Assembly (NCBI RefSeq): GCF_012935715.1
Contig: NZ_CP052860.1
Coordinates: forward strand, 6,138,001-6,202,000
Length of the DNA stretch: 64,000 nucleotides
Direction: 5' to 3'
From: Pseudomonas sp. ADAK13
GTDB taxonomy: Bacteria; Pseudomonadota; Gammaproteobacteria; Pseudomonadales; Pseudomonadaceae
Shown: in pieces, positions 62,809 to 64,000 of the stretch
Layout of the letters: each line of letters opens with the position of its first letter
How positions within the stretch are numbered: the first letter of the stretch is position 1
Translations under genes and position numbers: made by a program
Notes under the pieces: generated by a model
Told to the model about the DNA's origin: nothing
The model's database searches: none
Seen by the model: the letters and a program-made list of their open reading frames with translations, nothing else

Positions 62809-64000
62809 ATGAGCGCAGTAAAAAACCCGAAACTGCACAAGAAAAACGGCACCGACACCGACACCAAGCTGTCGATGCGTGCTGCCCGCGAAGCCCAGAA
62901 CGGCCTCTCGGCAACCCTCGCCAATGTCCGGGCAACCAAGGATGGCCTGACCGAACTGGACGCCTCTGCCCGCCTGCAACGTGAAGGCTACAACGAGGTG
63001 GCCCACGACAAGCCGCCTCACGCCATCGTGCAATTCCTCCAGGCACTGAACAACCCGTTCATCTATGTGCTGCTGACCCTGGGCGGCATCAGCTTCGTTA
63101 CCGATTACTGGCTGCCGCTGCAGGCCGGTGAAGAAGCCGACCTGACCAAGGTCATCATTATCATGACCATGGTCATGCTCAGCAGCCTGCTGCGGTTCTG
63201 GCAGGAACACCGCTCGGCCAAGTCCGCCGAAGCCTTGAAAGCCATGGTGCGCACCACTGCCACGGTGTTGCGCCGCGAACAAGTGGGCTCCACGCCGACC
63301 CTGCGGGAAGTGCCGATGCGCGACCTGGTGGCCGGCGATATCGTGCAACTGTCAGCCGGCGACATGATCCCGGCCGATATCCGCCTGATCGAGTCCCGCG
63401 ACCTGTTCATCAGCCAGGCCGTGCTGACCGGCGAAGCCTTGCCGGTGGAGAAGTACGACACCCTCGGCGATGTCACGCAAAAATCCGCCACCTCCACGGC
63501 GGCAGACCAGGGCAACCTGCTGGACTTGCCGAACATCTGCTTCATGGGCACCAACGTGGTCAGCGGCCGGGCGAAAGCCGTGGTGGTTGCCACCGGCCCA
63601 CGCACCTACTTTGGCTCCCTGGCCAAGGCGATTGTCGGTTCCCGGGTACAAACCGCATTTGACCGTGGGGTGAACAGCGTCAGCTGGCTGTTGATCCGCT
63701 TCATGCTGGTGATGACGCCGATCGTGTTTTTCCTCAACGGTTTCTCCAAGGGTGACTGGAGCGATGCCTTGTTGTTCGCCCTGGCAGTTGCGGTGGGCCT
63801 GACCCCGGAAATGCTGCCGATGATCGTCAGCGCCAACCTGGCCAAGGGCGCAACCGCCATGGCCAAGCGCAAAGTGGTGGTCAAGCGCCTCAACGCGATC
63901 CAGAACTTCGGTTCAATGGACGTGCTGTGCACCGACAAGACCGGCACCCTGACCCAGGACAAGATCATCCTCGAGCACCACGTCAACGCCTTTGGCAACC
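62809..64000 (+). CDS. mgtA: Magnesium-translocating P-type ATPase (partial at right edge)
   Basis: The 397 residues present match MgtA. The N-terminal cytoplasmic part (to about 80) is followed by two helices (FIYVLLTLGGISFVTDYWL; VIIIMTMVMLSSLLRFWQEHRS), the TGEALPVEK actuator motif (208-216), a second helix pair, the ion-site LTPEMLPMIVSANLAKGA, and the phosphorylation motif DKTGTLT with Asp376. ACAGGAG precedes the ATG. It imports magnesium at low external levels. The frame runs off the window at the start of the catalytic domain. Confidence 0.95.
   Translation, partial: MSAVKNPKLHKKNGTDTDTKLSMRAAREAQNGLSATLANVRATKDGLTELDASARLQREGYNEVAHDKPPHAIVQFLQALNNPFIYVLLTLGGISFVTDYWLPLQAGEEADLTKVIIIMTMVMLSSLLRFWQEHRSAKSAEALKAMVRTTATVLRREQVGSTPTLREVPMRDLVAGDIVQLSAGDMIPADIRLIESRDLFISQAVLTGEALPVEKYDTLGDVTQKSATSTAADQGNLLDLPNICFMGTNVVSGRAKAVVVATGPRTYFGSLAKAIVGSRVQTAFDRGVNSVSWLLIRFMLVMTPIVFFLNGFSKGDWSDALLFALAVAVGLTPEMLPMIVSANLAKGATAMAKRKVVVKRLNAIQNFGSMDVLCTDKTGTLTQDKIILEHHVNAFGN

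Overview
The window looks like a chromosomal segment of a fluorescent-group Pseudomonas. The base composition is GC-rich, and there is an MvaT/MvaU-family H-NS-like protein. The gene families (RarD, AhpC/AhpF, an orphan CcoN, YoaK, ModABC, ArsRBCH, a tnpS/tnpT-like pair) and the palindromic intergenic repeats with arms such as GTGGGAGCTGGCTTGC fit that group. No rRNA or tRNA gene, CRISPR array, prophage or complete insertion sequence is seen. The window opens inside one gene and closes inside mgtA.

Layout. 1-6.8 kb: a serine/threonine dehydratase-like gene, a perfect 30-bp inverted repeat, then a minus-strand sugar-acid type catabolic operon (aldehyde dehydrogenase, MFS carrier, enolase-superfamily dehydratase, GMC oxidoreductase). 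7-10.6 kb: an orphan cbb3 oxidase subunit ccoN with a small partner, an aspartate racemase-like gene and a GNAT acetyltransferase. 10.8-15.1 kb: a LuxR-type regulator followed by an outer-membrane channel, an MFS carrier and an HDAC-like deacetylase. 15.1-18.9 kb: glycerate kinase, a CdaR-like regulator and a divergent ACS-type MFS carrier. 19-28.9 kb: an atypical SDR and LysR pair, an aldo/keto reductase, rarD, hpd, a DMT exporter and LysR pair, a c-di-GMP phosphodiesterase and mvaU. 29-37.1 kb: gloA, ahpF, ahpC, a tyrosine recombinase divergent from a KfrA/TnpT-like coiled-coil protein, gor and galU. 37.4-41.1 kb: small hypothetical genes, tsdB-tsdA, a lipoprotein and a DUF1883 gene. 41.2-43.7 kb: an alkylation-damage regulon (2OG-Fe oxygenase, alkB, ada). 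43.7-49.2 kb: a CGNR protein, an alpha/beta hydrolase, a nitronate monooxygenase-like gene and modABC. 49.3-59.7 kb: topoisomerase IB, an ABC-F ATPase, YoaK, a lipoprotein, azlCD, arsRBCH, and AraC plus LysE. 59.7-60.5 kb: a very large non-coding inverted repeat. 60.5-64 kb: an MFS carrier and the long leader and start of mgtA.

Several units carry readable control sites. Two matched Ada boxes (AAT-N6-GCAA) precede the oxygenase-alkB operon and ada. A ModE-like dyad precedes modA. A 40-bp palindrome overlaps the arsR promoter. An 11-bp-period direct repeat and a good sigma70 promoter lie about 750 bp upstream of mgtA.

The three observations I rate highest are: the mgtA leader, with three ribosome-binding-site-equipped upstream ORFs and a hairpin spanning the last one; the tnpS/tnpT-like recombinase pair without a transposase, with three evenly spaced dyads between the genes; and the Ada regulon, in which both Ada boxes are intact although Ada has lost three of its four zinc-binding cysteines.
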